Origin: Moritella sp. JT01
GTDB taxonomy: Bacteria; Pseudomonadota; Gammaproteobacteria; Enterobacterales; Moritellaceae
Length of the DNA stretch: 64,000 bases
Assembly (NCBI RefSeq): GCF_001574435.1
Contig: NZ_LOCN01000007.1
Coordinates: 473,186-537,185 of the forward strand
Direction of reading: 5' to 3'
Shown: one piece after another, positions 1 through 10,053 of the stretch
Numbering within the stretch: position 1 is the first letter of the stretch
Layout of the letters: the number at the start of each line of letters is the position of its first letter
The notes under the pieces: model-generated
What the model was told of the DNA's origin: nothing
The model's input: only the letters and a program-made list of their open reading frames with translations
Database searches by the model: none
Made by a program: the position numbers and the translations under genes

Positions 1-2
1 AT

Positions 3-1415
3 TCAGAAGCATCTTGGGGAACCGCGGGTGAATATGATGGAATCAGTGTGGATGGCGTTGATTTAAACCCGGGTCTATTACAAGGCGCAAATGACACATG
101 GTCTGAAACCTCGTTCGACGTTCCCATCTCATCAATTACGGATGATAGTTTCATCAATACTTTCGTCGATATTAATATGAATTTCGGCCCAGGTGTTAAT
201 GGCTGGATGACAACGCTTGATTACAGTTTACTCACGATTACTTATATGGAGACAACGAATAGTCCTCCATTCAAACCAGAATTATCAATGTCGCCATCGA
301 GTTGCGACGCTACAACTGCGAGTGATCTGGTTGTTTCTGTAACAGGTCCAACACCAACAGATCCTGATGGCGATACCGTAAGCTACTTATATCGTTGGTT
401 TGTAGATATCGGTCAAGGTAGTGTCGTTGATGATGAAGTTGCAGGTAAGACTGATCACCAAGGTGACACTGTACTATCAAGTCAGACTGTAGACGGAGAA
501 ACATGGCGTGCGCAAGTTACCGCTGTTGATTCAAACGGCCTAGCGAGTGATCCTGAGTTCTCGACATGGATCTCGATTAGTACCGATTGTGACGGCGATG
601 GTGTCGATGATATCTATGATGATTACCCTGAAGATCCAGAACGCGCCTTTAATAATTATTACCCTGAAGGAACATTAGCGTATGAAGATCTATGGCCTGA
701 TAAAGGTGATTATGACTTCAATGATTTTGTGCTTCGTCATACATTCAATAAAATCACAAATGCGGATGGTAATATAAAAGAAATTGAGATGGTAGGCTCA
801 GCAGTTGCTCGTGGTGCGAGTTATGCAAATGCATTTGCGATTAGTTTACCTGGCACTGAAGGATCTAATATTGAAAGTTCGAGTGTGACCATTGACGGTA
901 GCGCAAGCGCTCTAACACCTGAAGCTGGACATACTGGTGAAGCGGTGATGGTATTGATCGACAATGTGTTCGATGTATTACCGTCTGGCGCGTTTCTTTA
1001 CTACAACACCCAAAATGGCGATGACAGTCCGTTCATATCACTCGCGTTCAATGCTGTATTTACGACGCCAGTTACTGTCGCGGCTCTTGGCGACGCACCA
1101 TACAACGCATTCATCTATCGTGTTGGTGAACGAGGTAGAGAAATTCATCTGATGGATAAAACGCCAACTGATTTAGCCAATCTCGCGTTACTTGGTACAG
1201 GTGATGATGTTTCAGATGTTGGTACGAGTACTTACTATCAAACAACAGATGGTCATCCTTGGGCACTCCTCGTTCCTTCAGCATGGAGTCACCCATATGA
1301 ATATATCGATGTATTACTTGCTTATCCACAAATGCAGGTATGGGCAGAAAGTGGCGGTGTAACGAACCCGACTTGGTATAATGTCCCTAACAATACGTAT
1401 TGTTGGAAATGCTGA
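3..1415 (+). CDS. LruC-domain secreted protein, copy 1 (5' end outside window)
   Basis: The reading frame is open from the window edge and matches the two complete paralogues at 2234 and 4751 from the first codons, so the true start lies upstream. In order the visible part has a beta-rich N-terminal region, an Ig/cadherin-like segment with a PTPTDPDGD turn, a calcium-binding type motif DCDGDGVDD, and the LruC domain starting near LAYEDLWPDKGDYDFNDF. The LruC domain is named after a Leptospira outer-membrane lipoprotein; its biochemical role is not established. The protein ends in CWKC like its paralogues. The paralogues have signal peptides, so a secreted or surface location is inferred. It should be the distal gene of a lipoprotein-LruC pair whose lipoprotein lies outside the window. 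A rho-independent terminator follows. Confidence 0.85.
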   Translation, partial: SEASWGTAGEYDGISVDGVDLNPGLLQGANDTWSETSFDVPISSITDDSFINTFVDINMNFGPGVNGWMTTLDYSLLTITYMETTNSPPFKPELSMSPSSCDATTASDLVVSVTGPTPTDPDGDTVSYLYRWFVDIGQGSVVDDEVAGKTDHQGDTVLSSQTVDGETWRAQVTAVDSNGLASDPEFSTWISISTDCDGDGVDDIYDDYPEDPERAFNNYYPEGTLAYEDLWPDKGDYDFNDFVLRHTFNKITNADGNIKEIEMVGSAVARGASYANAFAISLPGTEGSNIESSSVTIDGSASALTPEAGHTGEAVMVLIDNVFDVLPSGAFLYYNTQNGDDSPFISLAFNAVFTTPVTVAALGDAPYNAFIYRVGERGREIHLMDKTPTDLANLALLGTGDDVSDVGTSTYYQTTDGHPWALLVPSAWSHPYEYIDVLLAYPQMQVWAESGGVTNPTWYNVPNNTYCWKC

Positions 1416-1463
1416 TAACTTATAATTGATAATTTATAATTTATAATTGATCGACACACGTCA

Positions 1464-1489
1464 AGCCTAGGTTAACCCCTAGGCTTTTT
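1464..1489 (+). terminator. Rho-independent terminator after LruC copy 1
   Basis: Stem AGCCTAGG / CCTAGGCT with a short loop, followed by a run of five T. The same hairpin with one loop change recurs after LruC copy 2. Confidence 0.85.
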
Positions 1490-1517
1490 AACTACCCGCT
1501 TAGTGCCTAATCCCTAA

Positions 1518-1530
1518 TTTGCACTGCAAA
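1518..1530. promoter_or_regulatory. Palindromic operator-like site upstream of lipoprotein 2
   Basis: TTTGCACTGCAAA is a perfect inverted repeat around one base. It lies about 70 bases upstream of the sigma-54 type promoter at 1598, and the same site (TTTGCATTGCAAA) occurs at the equivalent place before the next gene pair. That position suits an enhancer-binding activator of sigma-54, which is inference. Confidence 0.5.
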
Positions 1531-1597
1531 ATGCGAATAAATCACGTTCCCCTCCCTATCAAAACCTTAATCCATTGTTTATTAAAACATATAAAGA

Positions 1598-1614
1598 TGG
1601 CACTTCATTTGCAA
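1598..1614 (+). promoter_or_regulatory. Sigma-54 (RpoN) -24/-12 promoter
   Basis: TGGCACTTCATTTGCAA matches the RpoN consensus (TGGCAC, five bases, TTGCA) with the required GG-N10-GC spacing. It leaves an untranslated leader of roughly 90 bases before the lipoprotein ATG. A promoter of the same type precedes the next pair. Confidence 0.7.
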
Positions 1615-1712
1615 TATCACTTACAAGATTCGAGGTAACCGTAATACTAGTTGGTTGCTTATAAATTCTTGGATTTTAATTTACGAAACTTAATAAAATT
1701 AAGGTGTAAGCT

Positions 1713-2219
1713 ATGAAGAAAACTCCTCTTGTACTGTTTATGACATCCATATTGTTCGCCGGTTGTGGCGGTGATGACTCAAGCCCTGGAGGTAACGCGA
1801 ATAACACTGAAGCCAATGGGAACACCAGTAGTGCAGCGGCTACACCCGCCATTTTTTCAGACACAATAGTACCAGCTGGATTTAACTGGGAGATGCGAAA
1901 TTCAGAATTCGTTAACTTTAAGCACGTCAGTAACATTAGCCAATTTGCTGGTGTTCCACTTAATGTTTCTGGAAAACATTATATCGAAATCTACAGTATT
2001 GATGAAAACAACACGACCAGTACAACGCCCTTCTTAAAAGCCATGACCAACAGACAAGGGGAAGCAAAACTATTGCTAACGCTTTTAAATTCATGGAAAG
2101 GCATCACGGTGAAGACTCAACTCGACGATTCCGTTTGCATCAATACATTATACAAAGAACAAATAACAGCAACACAAGCGCTTGGTTGTGACGTTGTTCT
2201 TGATTCTGACTTATTATAA
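1713..2219 (+). CDS. Small lipoprotein paired with LruC protein (copy 2)
   Basis: A 168-residue protein. Residues 1-17 form a lipoprotein signal peptide (MKKTPLVLFMTSILFAGC), with the lipobox FAGC and lipidated Cys18, then a low-complexity Gly/Asn/Ser/Ala linker. The rest is a small globular domain ending in a conserved tail with two cysteines (CINTLYKEQ... GCDVV). I do not recognise the domain. The start is supported by AAGG at the right distance and by equal length with its paralogue at 4231. The LruC gene follows after 14 bases, so the two are co-transcribed, probably from the sigma-54 promoter upstream. Inferred role: membrane-anchored partner of the LruC protein. Confidence 0.85.
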   Translation: MKKTPLVLFMTSILFAGCGGDDSSPGGNANNTEANGNTSSAAATPAIFSDTIVPAGFNWEMRNSEFVNFKHVSNISQFAGVPLNVSGKHYIEIYSIDENNTTSTTPFLKAMTNRQGEAKLLLTLLNSWKGITVKTQLDDSVCINTLYKEQITATQALGCDVVLDSDLL

Positions 2220-2233
2220 AGGTAGATATCGGT

Positions 2234-3955
2234 ATGCATAAATTTAAATTAAATAAGCTCTGTTGTCTTGGTCTATTTGCATTATCAAGCTCAGTATTAT
2301 CAACATCTGTATTAGCCGCGGCGACAGAAGAAGGCACTGTTGATCATGGTGATGGTACGTTCACCTATACACAAAAAATTGATGTCTCCAGTACAGCACC
2401 CCATTATACCCCTCCAGCATCTGGTGGTTTTAACATTTATTCTTGGCATAACCAAGATTTCGGTTGGCAACACAGTTTTGCAGACGTAATAAGCAATCCC
2501 TTAGTACAAATTCAAACTGCGACATTACTCATTCGTGCCTATGATGTTGACTCAGAAGCCTTTCATGGTCTTGCCGGTGAATATGATGGTATCAGTGTTG
2601 ATGGGGTCGACTTAAACCCAGGCATATTACAAGGTACAGATGGGACGTGGTCTGAAACCCCATTTGATGTACCTATTTCCTCTATTACGGATGATGGATT
2701 AATCAATACATTTATCGATATTGATATGAACACTGCTGGGCAGTGGGTAACAAAACTTGATTACAGTTTACTCACGATCACCTATATGGAAACCACTAAT
2801 AGTCCACCATTCAAACCAGAATTATCAATGTCGCCATCGAGTTGCGACGCTACAACTGCGAGTGATCTGGTTGTTTCAGTAACAGGTCCGACACCAACAG
2901 ATCCTGATGGCGATACCGTAAGCTACTTATATCGTTGGTTTGTGGATATCGGTCAAGGTAGTGTAGTTGATGATGAAGTTGCAGGTAAAACAGATCACCA
3001 AGGTGACACTGTATTATCAAGTCAGACTGTCGACGGAGAAACATGGCGTGCTCAAGTTACCGCTGTTGATTCAAACGGTCTAATGAGTGACCCTGAATTC
3101 TCGACATGGATCTCGATTAGTACCGATTGTGACGGCGATGGTGTCGATGATATCTATGATGACTACCCTGACGATTCAGAACGCGCCTTTAATAATTATT
3201 ACCCTGAAGGAACGTTAGCGTATGAAGATCTATGGCCTGATAAAGGTGATTATGACTTCAATGACTTTGTGCTTACCCATACATTCAATAAAATCACAAA
3301 TGCGGATGGTAATATAAAAGAAATTGAGATGGTAGGCTCAGCAGTTGCTCGTGGTGCAAGTTATGCGAATGCATTTGCGATTAGTTTGCCTGGCACTGAA
3401 GGATCGAATATTGAAAGTTCGACTGTGACCATTGACGGTAGCACAAGCGCTCTAACACCTGAAGCTGGCCATACTGGTGAAGCGGTGATGGTACTGATCG
3501 ACAATGTGTTCGATGTATTACCGGCTGGCGCGTTTCTTTACTACAACACCCAAAATGGCGATGACAGACCGTTCATATCACTCGCGTTCAATGCTGTATT
3601 TACGACGCCAGTTACTGTCGCGGCTCTTGGCGATGCACCATACAACGCATTCATCTATCGTGTTGGTGAACGTGGTAAAGAAATTCATCTGATGAATAAA
3701 ACGCCAACTGATTTAGCCAATCTCGCGTTACTTGGTACAGGTGATGATGCTTCAGATGTTGGGTCGGCGACTTACTATCAAACAACAGATGGTCATCCTT
3801 GGGCACTCCTCGTTCCTTCGGCATGGAGTCACCCATATGAATATATCGATGTATTACTTGCTTATCCACAAATACAAGTATGGGCAGAAAGTGGCGGTGT
3901 AACGAACCCGACTTGGTATAATGTCCCTAACAATACGTATTGTTGGAAATGCTGA
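2234..3955 (+). CDS. LruC-domain secreted protein, copy 2
   Basis: A 573-residue protein with an N-terminal signal peptide of about 28 residues ending near VLAAA. A beta-rich domain follows (about 35-185), then an Ig/cadherin-like segment with PTPTDPDGD, a calcium-loop motif DCDGDGVDD, and the LruC domain from about residue 335 to the end. The extreme C-terminus is CWKC. From about base 2810 onward the DNA is nearly identical to copy 1, while the N-terminal part is clearly more diverged; that mosaic suggests gene conversion. It sits 14 bases after the lipoprotein gene and is followed by a terminator. Function is unknown; export to the surface is inferred from the signal peptide. Confidence 0.88.
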   Translation: MHKFKLNKLCCLGLFALSSSVLSTSVLAAATEEGTVDHGDGTFTYTQKIDVSSTAPHYTPPASGGFNIYSWHNQDFGWQHSFADVISNPLVQIQTATLLIRAYDVDSEAFHGLAGEYDGISVDGVDLNPGILQGTDGTWSETPFDVPISSITDDGLINTFIDIDMNTAGQWVTKLDYSLLTITYMETTNSPPFKPELSMSPSSCDATTASDLVVSVTGPTPTDPDGDTVSYLYRWFVDIGQGSVVDDEVAGKTDHQGDTVLSSQTVDGETWRAQVTAVDSNGLMSDPEFSTWISISTDCDGDGVDDIYDDYPDDSERAFNNYYPEGTLAYEDLWPDKGDYDFNDFVLTHTFNKITNADGNIKEIEMVGSAVARGASYANAFAISLPGTEGSNIESSTVTIDGSTSALTPEAGHTGEAVMVLIDNVFDVLPAGAFLYYNTQNGDDRPFISLAFNAVFTTPVTVAALGDAPYNAFIYRVGERGKEIHLMNKTPTDLANLALLGTGDDASDVGSATYYQTTDGHPWALLVPSAWSHPYEYIDVLLAYPQIQVWAESGGVTNPTWYNVPNNTYCWKC

Positions 3956-3981
3956 TAACTTATAATTGATCGACACACGTC

Positions 3982-4009
3982 AAGCCTAGGTTAGCCCCTA
4001 GGCTTTTTT
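3982..4009 (+). terminator. Rho-independent terminator after LruC copy 2
   Basis: Stem AGCCTAGG / CCTAGGCT followed by six to seven T, a duplicate of the hairpin after copy 1. Confidence 0.85.
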
Positions 4010-4035
4010 ACCATTAACCCAATCTTCACTCCTAA

Positions 4036-4048
4036 TTTGCATTGCAAA
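4036..4048. promoter_or_regulatory. Palindromic operator-like site upstream of lipoprotein 3
   Basis: TTTGCATTGCAAA, about 70 bases upstream of the -24/-12 promoter at 4116, matching the site at 1518 in sequence and position. Confidence 0.5.
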
Positions 4049-4115
4049 ATGCGAGGCAATACACCAAAAAATTTTAATAAAACCACACGCCATTGTTTAT
4101 ACACAAATTAATAAG

Positions 4116-4132
4116 TGGTATCCCACTTGCAA
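4116..4132 (+). promoter_or_regulatory. Sigma-54 (RpoN) -24/-12 promoter, second copy
   Basis: TGGTATCCCACTTGCAA keeps the GG-N10-GC spacing and the TTGCA -12 element of RpoN promoters. It is at the same distance from the lipoprotein start as the promoter at 1598. Confidence 0.6.
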
Positions 4133-4230
4133 GTATCCTTATAAAATTCAAGGTAAACCTAATCCTTATTTATTATTGATAAAGCCTTGAGTTTTGCTTT
4201 AACTGATAATCATGAAATAAGGTGTACATT

Positions 4231-4737
4231 ATGAAGGACACTCTTCTTGTATTTTTTATGACATCTATATTAGTCGCAGGTTGTGGTGATGGTGACTCTA
4301 GCCCTGCAGGTAACACAAATGGCTCAGGAGAAAATGGGATCAATACGAACACCGCATCTATACCAATCATATTTCCTGACACCATAGTACCAACAGACTT
4401 CAACTGGGAGATGCAAAGTACAAAAGTCGTTACCTTTAAACATGTGAGTAATATAACCCAGTTAAACGGCGCTCCTCTTGCACTTACCGGTAAATATTAT
4501 ATCGAAATCTACAGTCTGAATGAAAATAACAAAACAAATACAACGCCATTTTTAAAGGCAATGACCACTGATAAAGGTGAAGTGGAAGTGTTACTCACAC
4601 TTGTGAATTCATGGCTAGGCATCACAGTAAAAAGCCAATTACTTGATTTAATTTGTATCAATACTCTATACAAAGAACAAATAACAGCGACACAAGTTCT
4701 GGGTTGTGATGTGGTTATTGATTCTGATTTATTATAA
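4231..4737 (+). CDS. Small lipoprotein paired with LruC protein (copy 3)
   Basis: Paralogue of the lipoprotein at 1713 and, with this start, exactly the same length (168 residues). An in-frame GTG at 4222 would add three residues, but the ATG at 4231 has AAGG at the right spacing and restores a standard signal peptide MKDTLLVFFMTSILVAGC with lipobox VAGC. A Ser/Gly/Asn-rich linker follows, then the same small domain with the paired-cysteine tail. The LruC gene begins 13 bases downstream. Domain function is not recognised. Confidence 0.85.
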   Translation: MKDTLLVFFMTSILVAGCGDGDSSPAGNTNGSGENGINTNTASIPIIFPDTIVPTDFNWEMQSTKVVTFKHVSNITQLNGAPLALTGKYYIEIYSLNENNKTNTTPFLKAMTTDKGEVEVLLTLVNSWLGITVKSQLLDLICINTLYKEQITATQVLGCDVVIDSDLL

Positions 4738-4750
4738 AGTAGGTAGAGGT

Positions 4751-6478
4751 ATGCATACATTTAAATTCAATAAACTCTGTTACCTTGCCCTACTTGCACT
4801 ATCCAGTTCTGTAGTAACAAATTCAGCCTTGGCCTTAGCCACAACAGAAAATACTGTCGATCATGGTTATGGTTCATTCACCTACACACAAAAAATTGAT
4901 GTATCGAGTACTGCACCACATTATACGCCTTCGGGTATTGGCCCACAAAATGGGGGCTTTAATTATTACACCAACGCATCACAGGATTTTGGTTGGCAAC
5001 ACAGTTTCGCCGTTATTATCACTAACCCCTTAGTTCAGATCCAAAGTGCGACGTTATGGATACGTAGTTATGATATTGATTCAGAAATATTTCATGGTGC
5101 AACCGGTGAGTATGATGGCGTCAGTATTGATGGCATCGATTTGAACCCAGGTTTATTGCAAGGTTCAAATAACACATGGTCAGAGACAACGTTTGATATT
5201 CCGATCTCCTCGATCACGGATGATGGTTTAATCAATACCTTCATCGATGTTGATATGAATAACTATGGCTGGGTAACAATTCTTGATTACAGTTTATTAA
5301 CCATCACCTATATAGAAACGAACAACAGCCCACCATCACAACCAACGCTATCAATGACACCAAGTACTTGTACCCAAGCTACAGATAATTTGGTGGTTAA
5401 TGTAACAGGTCCGACACCGTCCGATCCAGATGGAGATAGCGTAACCTATTCATACCGTTGGTTTGTGGATATAGGTCAAGGCAACGTAGTCGATGATGAC
5501 GTGGCAGGTAAAACAGATCATCAAGGTAATACCGTATTAACCAGTCAAACAGCCGCAGGTGAAACGTGGCGCGTGCAAGTCACCGCTACCGATTCAAATG
5601 GTTTAATGAGTGAGCAAGCGATTGTGACTTGGGTAGATATAGGTATCGACTGTGATGAAGATGGGGTACCAGATACAACAGATGATTACCCAAGCGATCC
5701 AGAACGAGCCTTTAATAATTTCTCAGCACAATCCACATTGGTGTTTGAAGACCTATGGCCAGACAAAGGGGATTACGATCTTAATGACTTTGTACTTCTA
5801 CACACATTCAATAGAATTACGAATGCTGCAGGCGAAGTAAAAGAGGTCTCGATGACAGGTAACGCGGTGGCGCGTGGTGCGATGTATGCGAATGCATTCG
5901 CGATTAGTTTCCCGGGAACAGATTCAGTTAATATAGAAAGCGCGACGATGATAATAGATGGCAATGGCAGCACGCTGACACCTGAAGCAGGTCATACTGG
6001 AGAAGTCGTGATAGTGCTCATCGACAATATTTTTGCTGTATTACCCGCAGGCGCTTATCCATTTTACAACAGTCAAGATGGGGATGATCGACCACAGGTG
6101 CCACTCGTATTTAAGATGGTGTTTACAGATCCTGTTGATGTAACAACACTCGGCAGTGCACCGTTCAATCCGTTTATCTATCGTGTCAGCGAACGCGGTA
6201 AAGAAATCCACCTCGCGAATAAAGAACCGTCCGATTTAGCTGACCTCACTTTACTCGGTACAGGTGATGATGATTCGAATGCAGGAACGCATACTTACTA
6301 CCGAACGGCCGCGGGTCACCCTTGGGCACTTAACGTCACAACATCATGGCGTCATCCATTAGAGTATATTGATATATTATCCGCTTATCCTCAGTTCCGA
6401 GGTTGGGTTGAAAGCAGTGGCGTGAATACTCCATCTTGGTATAACCACCCTAATAATGGCAAATGTTGGAAATGCTAA
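4751..6478 (+). CDS. LruC-domain secreted protein, copy 3
   Basis: 575 residues when started at the ATG at 4751, which gives MHTFKFNKLCYLALLALS and a signal peptide like that of copy 2; an upstream in-frame start at 4706 would fall inside the preceding gene. Layout is the same as copy 2: signal peptide, beta-rich domain, PSDPDGD segment, calcium-loop DCDEDGVPD, LruC domain from about residue 335, C-terminal CWKC. It is the most diverged of the three copies, with differences spread along the whole length, so it was not part of the recent sequence exchange between copies 1 and 2. A terminator follows at once. Confidence 0.88.
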   Translation: MHTFKFNKLCYLALLALSSSVVTNSALALATTENTVDHGYGSFTYTQKIDVSSTAPHYTPSGIGPQNGGFNYYTNASQDFGWQHSFAVIITNPLVQIQSATLWIRSYDIDSEIFHGATGEYDGVSIDGIDLNPGLLQGSNNTWSETTFDIPISSITDDGLINTFIDVDMNNYGWVTILDYSLLTITYIETNNSPPSQPTLSMTPSTCTQATDNLVVNVTGPTPSDPDGDSVTYSYRWFVDIGQGNVVDDDVAGKTDHQGNTVLTSQTAAGETWRVQVTATDSNGLMSEQAIVTWVDIGIDCDEDGVPDTTDDYPSDPERAFNNFSAQSTLVFEDLWPDKGDYDLNDFVLLHTFNRITNAAGEVKEVSMTGNAVARGAMYANAFAISFPGTDSVNIESATMIIDGNGSTLTPEAGHTGEVVIVLIDNIFAVLPAGAYPFYNSQDGDDRPQVPLVFKMVFTDPVDVTTLGSAPFNPFIYRVSERGKEIHLANKEPSDLADLTLLGTGDDDSNAGTHTYYRTAAGHPWALNVTTSWRHPLEYIDILSAYPQFRGWVESSGVNTPSWYNHPNNGKCWKC

Positions 6479-6496
6479 TCATGAATGAATACCATC

Positions 6497-6526
6497 AAAC
6501 CGAGGTGACCCCTTCGGTTTTTGTTT
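6497..6526 (+). terminator. Rho-independent terminator after LruC copy 3
   Basis: AAACCGAGG pairs with CCTTCGGTTT (one G-T pair), followed by a T-rich tail. Confidence 0.7.
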
Positions 6527-6661
6527 TTACATCACGAATACCTGCATAATATGCATCCATCGTCGACAATAACCACATAAAAAGTAACTATAAGATGACT
6601 CTAAGTAAGTTCAATGTTATTTTGGTTTTTTATCCCATGGTATTCATTAATAGGTAACTTG

Positions 6662-8173
6662 ATGGCTAATAGCGCTGCGCAATTGATTTCATTAGTAAAC
6701 GACAAAGGTGAATACACGTATGTTAACAATCACTATTGTGACGCATTAGGATATACACAAGACGTATTATTAGGAAAGAATAGCCGAGAACTGAACTCGT
6801 CAACTATGCCTCCATCTGTGATAGAAGAAATAAGAAAAACCTTGGCACAAGGTTTCTCTTGGCAGGGGATTATTTGTAAAACAACAAACAAAGGTAATGA
6901 TGTTTGGTTTGATATCTTCATTACCCCGCAATTTGAAAACGGTAAAATAGTTGGTCATCAAGAAGTCGGTACACCTGCGACACCGCAAATGGTAAGCCGA
7001 GCAAGTAATGTCTACAAAAATTTGCAAGGTAAAGGACTACTGTTTGAGTTTACACGTACTCAACGCTTTATCCTGTTAACCTTCATCAGTCTTGTCTCAC
7101 AAGTCTTTATCTACCACTATTTGGGGCTCGCAGCCTCCGTTATTGCCTTTTTTGCAGCAGTAACACCCATGCTTGTATTCTGGCAAGATATCATCCCAAT
7201 GGCACAAAAAGCGCAACGTATGCAATCCACGTTTGATAGCGTCAGCCGCCAAGTGTATTTTGGTAAAGGGACCGCCAGCGTCTTTGATTTTAATATGGGA
7301 CTTTTAAAAACGAAAATAAAAGCCATTTTAGAACGTACTTTAGATTCAACTAAACCAGTGCAAAACGTGATTAAAACCGTCTCACTCGGGACAGAGCAAA
7401 TCAGAACGAACTTGGTAAATCAACAACAAGAATTAACCGAAGTAAGCACTGCTATGTCGCAAATGCTCACCTCTACCGATGAAATTGTACGTAATAGTGT
7501 CGAAACATCAGATGAAATTAACGCCACCTTTAAACTGTGTGAAATGGCCCAAGATGGCATTAACACAACCACGATTGAAATTAAACAACTAGCCAATGAA
7601 GTGGAACAAGCATCTACCGCCGCAGATAAGCTCAATACCGAAGCGCAAAATGTGGGGAGTTTGATGACCGACATTCAATCGATTGCCGACCAAACAAATC
7701 TATTGGCATTGAACGCAGCTATTGAAGCGGCACGAGCAGGCGAACAAGGCCGTGGTTTTGCCGTGGTAGCAGATGAAGTACGCACTTTGTCATCACGCAC
7801 ACAAGAGACGGCAGAACACATTCATTCTAGTTTATCGACCATGCTAGAAACAATTAATGACTGGCTCATTATGATGAAAAAAAACAAAAACAATGCCGAT
7901 CAGTGTGTCGAGAAAGCAGAACAGTCAGATCAAGCCATTGCTATCATTCATGAGAAGATGCAGCAACTGTCACTCCTATCGATGCAGATTGCCACGGCAG
8001 CTGAAGAGCAAAGTATGGTATCAAATGAGATCAACAACCACGTTATCGATATTAAGCAAGGTTCAGAACAGAACTGGCAACATACCGACACCGTGGTGGC
8101 TCAAATGGATGAGTTGAAAGCCGATATTGATACGATTAGTAATTTGGCTAAAACCTTTATTCCAGCCAACTAA
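6662..8173 (+). CDS. Aer-like PAS-domain chemoreceptor
   Basis: Methyl-accepting chemotaxis protein of the Aer architecture. An N-terminal PAS domain (about 1-110, with [19 protein letters not shown]), a hydrophobic membrane hairpin about residues 135-180, a short linker, and a cytoplasmic signalling domain with the conserved hairpin tip ([20 protein letters not shown]). Aer proteins sense redox or oxygen through a PAS-bound flavin; that is family knowledge, not seen here. A longer frame starts at ATG 6614, but ATG 6662 has AGGT upstream and gives an N-terminus like Aer. The gene converges on the next chemoreceptor and their stop codons overlap. Confidence 0.85.
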   Translation: MANSAAQLISLVNDKGEYTYVNNHYCDALGYTQDVLLGKNSRELNSSTMPPSVIEEIRKTLAQGFSWQGIICKTTNKGNDVWFDIFITPQFENGKIVGHQEVGTPATPQMVSRASNVYKNLQGKGLLFEFTRTQRFILLTFISLVSQVFIYHYLGLAASVIAFFAAVTPMLVFWQDIIPMAQKAQRMQSTFDSVSRQVYFGKGTASVFDFNMGLLKTKIKAILERTLDSTKPVQNVIKTVSLGTEQIRTNLVNQQQELTEVSTAMSQMLTSTDEIVRNSVETSDEINATFKLCEMAQDGINTTTIEIKQLANEVEQASTAADKLNTEAQNVGSLMTDIQSIADQTNLLALNAAIEAARAGEQGRGFAVVADEVRTLSSRTQETAEHIHSSLSTMLETINDWLIMMKKNKNNADQCVEKAEQSDQAIAIIHEKMQQLSLLSMQIATAAEEQSMVSNEINNHVIDIKQGSEQNWQHTDTVVAQMDELKADIDTISNLAKTFIPAN

Positions 8174-10053
8174 AACCGGTATGTCGCGACTAACGCTTGC
8201 AGCTCAACGGCAATATTCTTTATCCTTGAGCTTGATTGACTCGTTTCGTTGGATTGCTTCGCGGTTTCTCGTACCGTTGCATTAATGCTCATGATGTTCT
8301 GATTTATCTTAGTCGACATCACGCCCTGCTCTTTCGATGCTCGTGCGATATTGGTATTTAATTCAAATATCTGTTGTACGTTATCACTAATATCATCGAG
8401 TATTTCCATAGAATTAGCCGCATCTTGCGCGGTGCTTAATGCACCCGCAGATCCGTTTTGCATGACATCAACTGTACTAAACACATTTTTTTGTAGATTT
8501 TCAATGAGCGCTTGGATTTGTACTGTCGACGCAGCAGTCCGTTGTGCTAGTGTCCTCACTTCATCCGCGACCACAGCAAATCCGCGTCCGTTAGCGCCTG
8601 CGCGAGCGGCTTCTATAGCAGCATTGAGTGCAAGTAAGTTAGTCTGCGCGGCAATGTCGCGAATAACATCTAAAACAATACTAATGCTATTACCATTTTC
8701 AGCGAGATTATTCGCGACGTCTACCGAGGACTGTAATTGTTCAGCAAGCGCATTAATCGAATGACTAACATGGTGAATGGTCGCTTTACCTTGTAATACT
8801 GATTTATTCGCTTCTTTGGCAGAATTGGCGGCGACATGTATATTGTGCGTAATATCTTCTGTCGCCAAGACCATCTTAGATACCGCATCCGCTAACTGAT
8901 CTGACTCCACTTGTTGCGTTACGGCTAATTGATGTGTCTGAGATGATACTGCCGCATTAATTTTAGACGCTTGTTCTAAATGTTCTGAAAAAATGGGTAT
9001 TTGATTAAATGTGTTTTTTAAATTATCCACAAATTGATTAAAGTATTTGCAAATCAATGTAATTTCATCTCGACCACTGATTTTTAAAGACACGGATAAA
9101 TCGCCCGACTTTATAGCCACATCACGAAGGTGTGACTTCAATAAGTCCAAACGTGTATTAATAGAATAAGAGATGGATAGAACTGCAGAGACGATGATGA
9201 TAATAAGCAGTATTGTTATCAATAATAATTGATTATAAATACGGTTATTTTGCGCGATAATGTTCGTTTCTAATTCATGAGTCAGTTGGTGATAAATAGC
9301 CTCAGTTTTATGTATTGAGTCACGCATCACCCCCTGAAATCCTGTATCTGGAGTTAGACCAAACTGTTGATACCCATCAAAAAGCTGCATAAATTTAAGA
9401 CGGTAATCCGTCATTTTCAATTCAATTGCTCGTTTCACGGTGACATCAAGTGCTGATGCCTTCAAATGTAGATTAAAAAATGAATAATTACGCTCAAATT
9501 TTTGTTTATACTTTTGCAGTTTTCGTAACATAAAGTCTTTTTCATTACGTCTTAGCATGAGAATATCAGCGGTTAACTGCAACTGATTTGATTTTCTGAC
9601 TAATGATTCTGCATCATGTACAGCACGCCTTAACGTACCACGTAAGCCAGTTTCATGCGTAAAACCAATTTTTTTATAAATAGCGACTATATTATAAAAT
9701 GAATGTTGATAATCTTTAAGATACTGTAATAAATTGACCAGTTCCGCGTCTTTCCCATTCTCCCAGTCTAATCCTTCAATTTTCTGCTTTAATTGATTAA
9801 TTCGGACCGTTAACTGTTCATAATTACGCTCAAATTTGGTCTGATACTTAACATCTAGTCGGGTTAAAAAATCCTTCTCATTTCGGCGTAACTGCAACAT
9901 ATCAACTTCACTATCTTTCACTAATACTAATGTTTCATTCAACATTGCGATGTTGTTAAACGAACTCAGTGCAATCATAGATAAGACAACAAGACATAAA
10001 GAAACAAGCCCAGCTAAACCTGACAGTTTTACCTTGATCGACAGGTTATTCAT
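8170..10053 (-). CDS. HBM-domain methyl-accepting chemotaxis protein
   Basis: 627 residues: TM1 (about 12-32), a long helical periplasmic region, TM2 (about 275-297), HAMP, and a signalling domain with [21 protein letters not shown]. The periplasmic region holds two copies of LRRNEKDF, one in each half, each followed by a K.KFERNY segment. This is the mark of the helical bimodular (HBM) sensor domain; the best known member, Pseudomonas putida McpS, binds TCA-cycle intermediates. The ligand here is unknown. The start has GGAG seven bases upstream. It overlaps the stop of the convergent Aer-like gene by four bases with no terminator between them. Confidence 0.88.
   Translation of the reverse strand: MNNLSIKVKLSGLAGLVSLCLVVLSMIALSSFNNIAMLNETLVLVKDSEVDMLQLRRNEKDFLTRLDVKYQTKFERNYEQLTVRINQLKQKIEGLDWENGKDAELVNLLQYLKDYQHSFYNIVAIYKKIGFTHETGLRGTLRRAVHDAESLVRKSNQLQLTADILMLRRNEKDFMLRKLQKYKQKFERNYSFFNLHLKASALDVTVKRAIELKMTDYRLKFMQLFDGYQQFGLTPDTGFQGVMRDSIHKTEAIYHQLTHELETNIIAQNNRIYNQLLLITILLIIIIVSAVLSISYSINTRLDLLKSHLRDVAIKSGDLSVSLKISGRDEITLICKYFNQFVDNLKNTFNQIPIFSEHLEQASKINAAVSSQTHQLAVTQQVESDQLADAVSKMVLATEDITHNIHVAANSAKEANKSVLQGKATIHHVSHSINALAEQLQSSVDVANNLAENGNSISIVLDVIRDIAAQTNLLALNAAIEAARAGANGRGFAVVADEVRTLAQRTAASTVQIQALIENLQKNVFSTVDVMQNGSAGALSTAQDAANSMEILDDISDNVQQIFELNTNIARASKEQGVMSTKINQNIMSINATVRETAKQSNETSQSSSRIKNIAVELQALVATYRF

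Noticed and set aside
8160-8180. Possible read-through or antisense control between the two convergent chemoreceptors
   Set aside because: Overlapping stops without a terminator are notable, but nothing in the sequence supports a regulatory role.
8351-8764. 137-codon plus-strand open frame opposite the HBM chemoreceptor
   Set aside because: It is the antisense of the conserved signalling domain, whose codon pattern leaves long reverse frames open.
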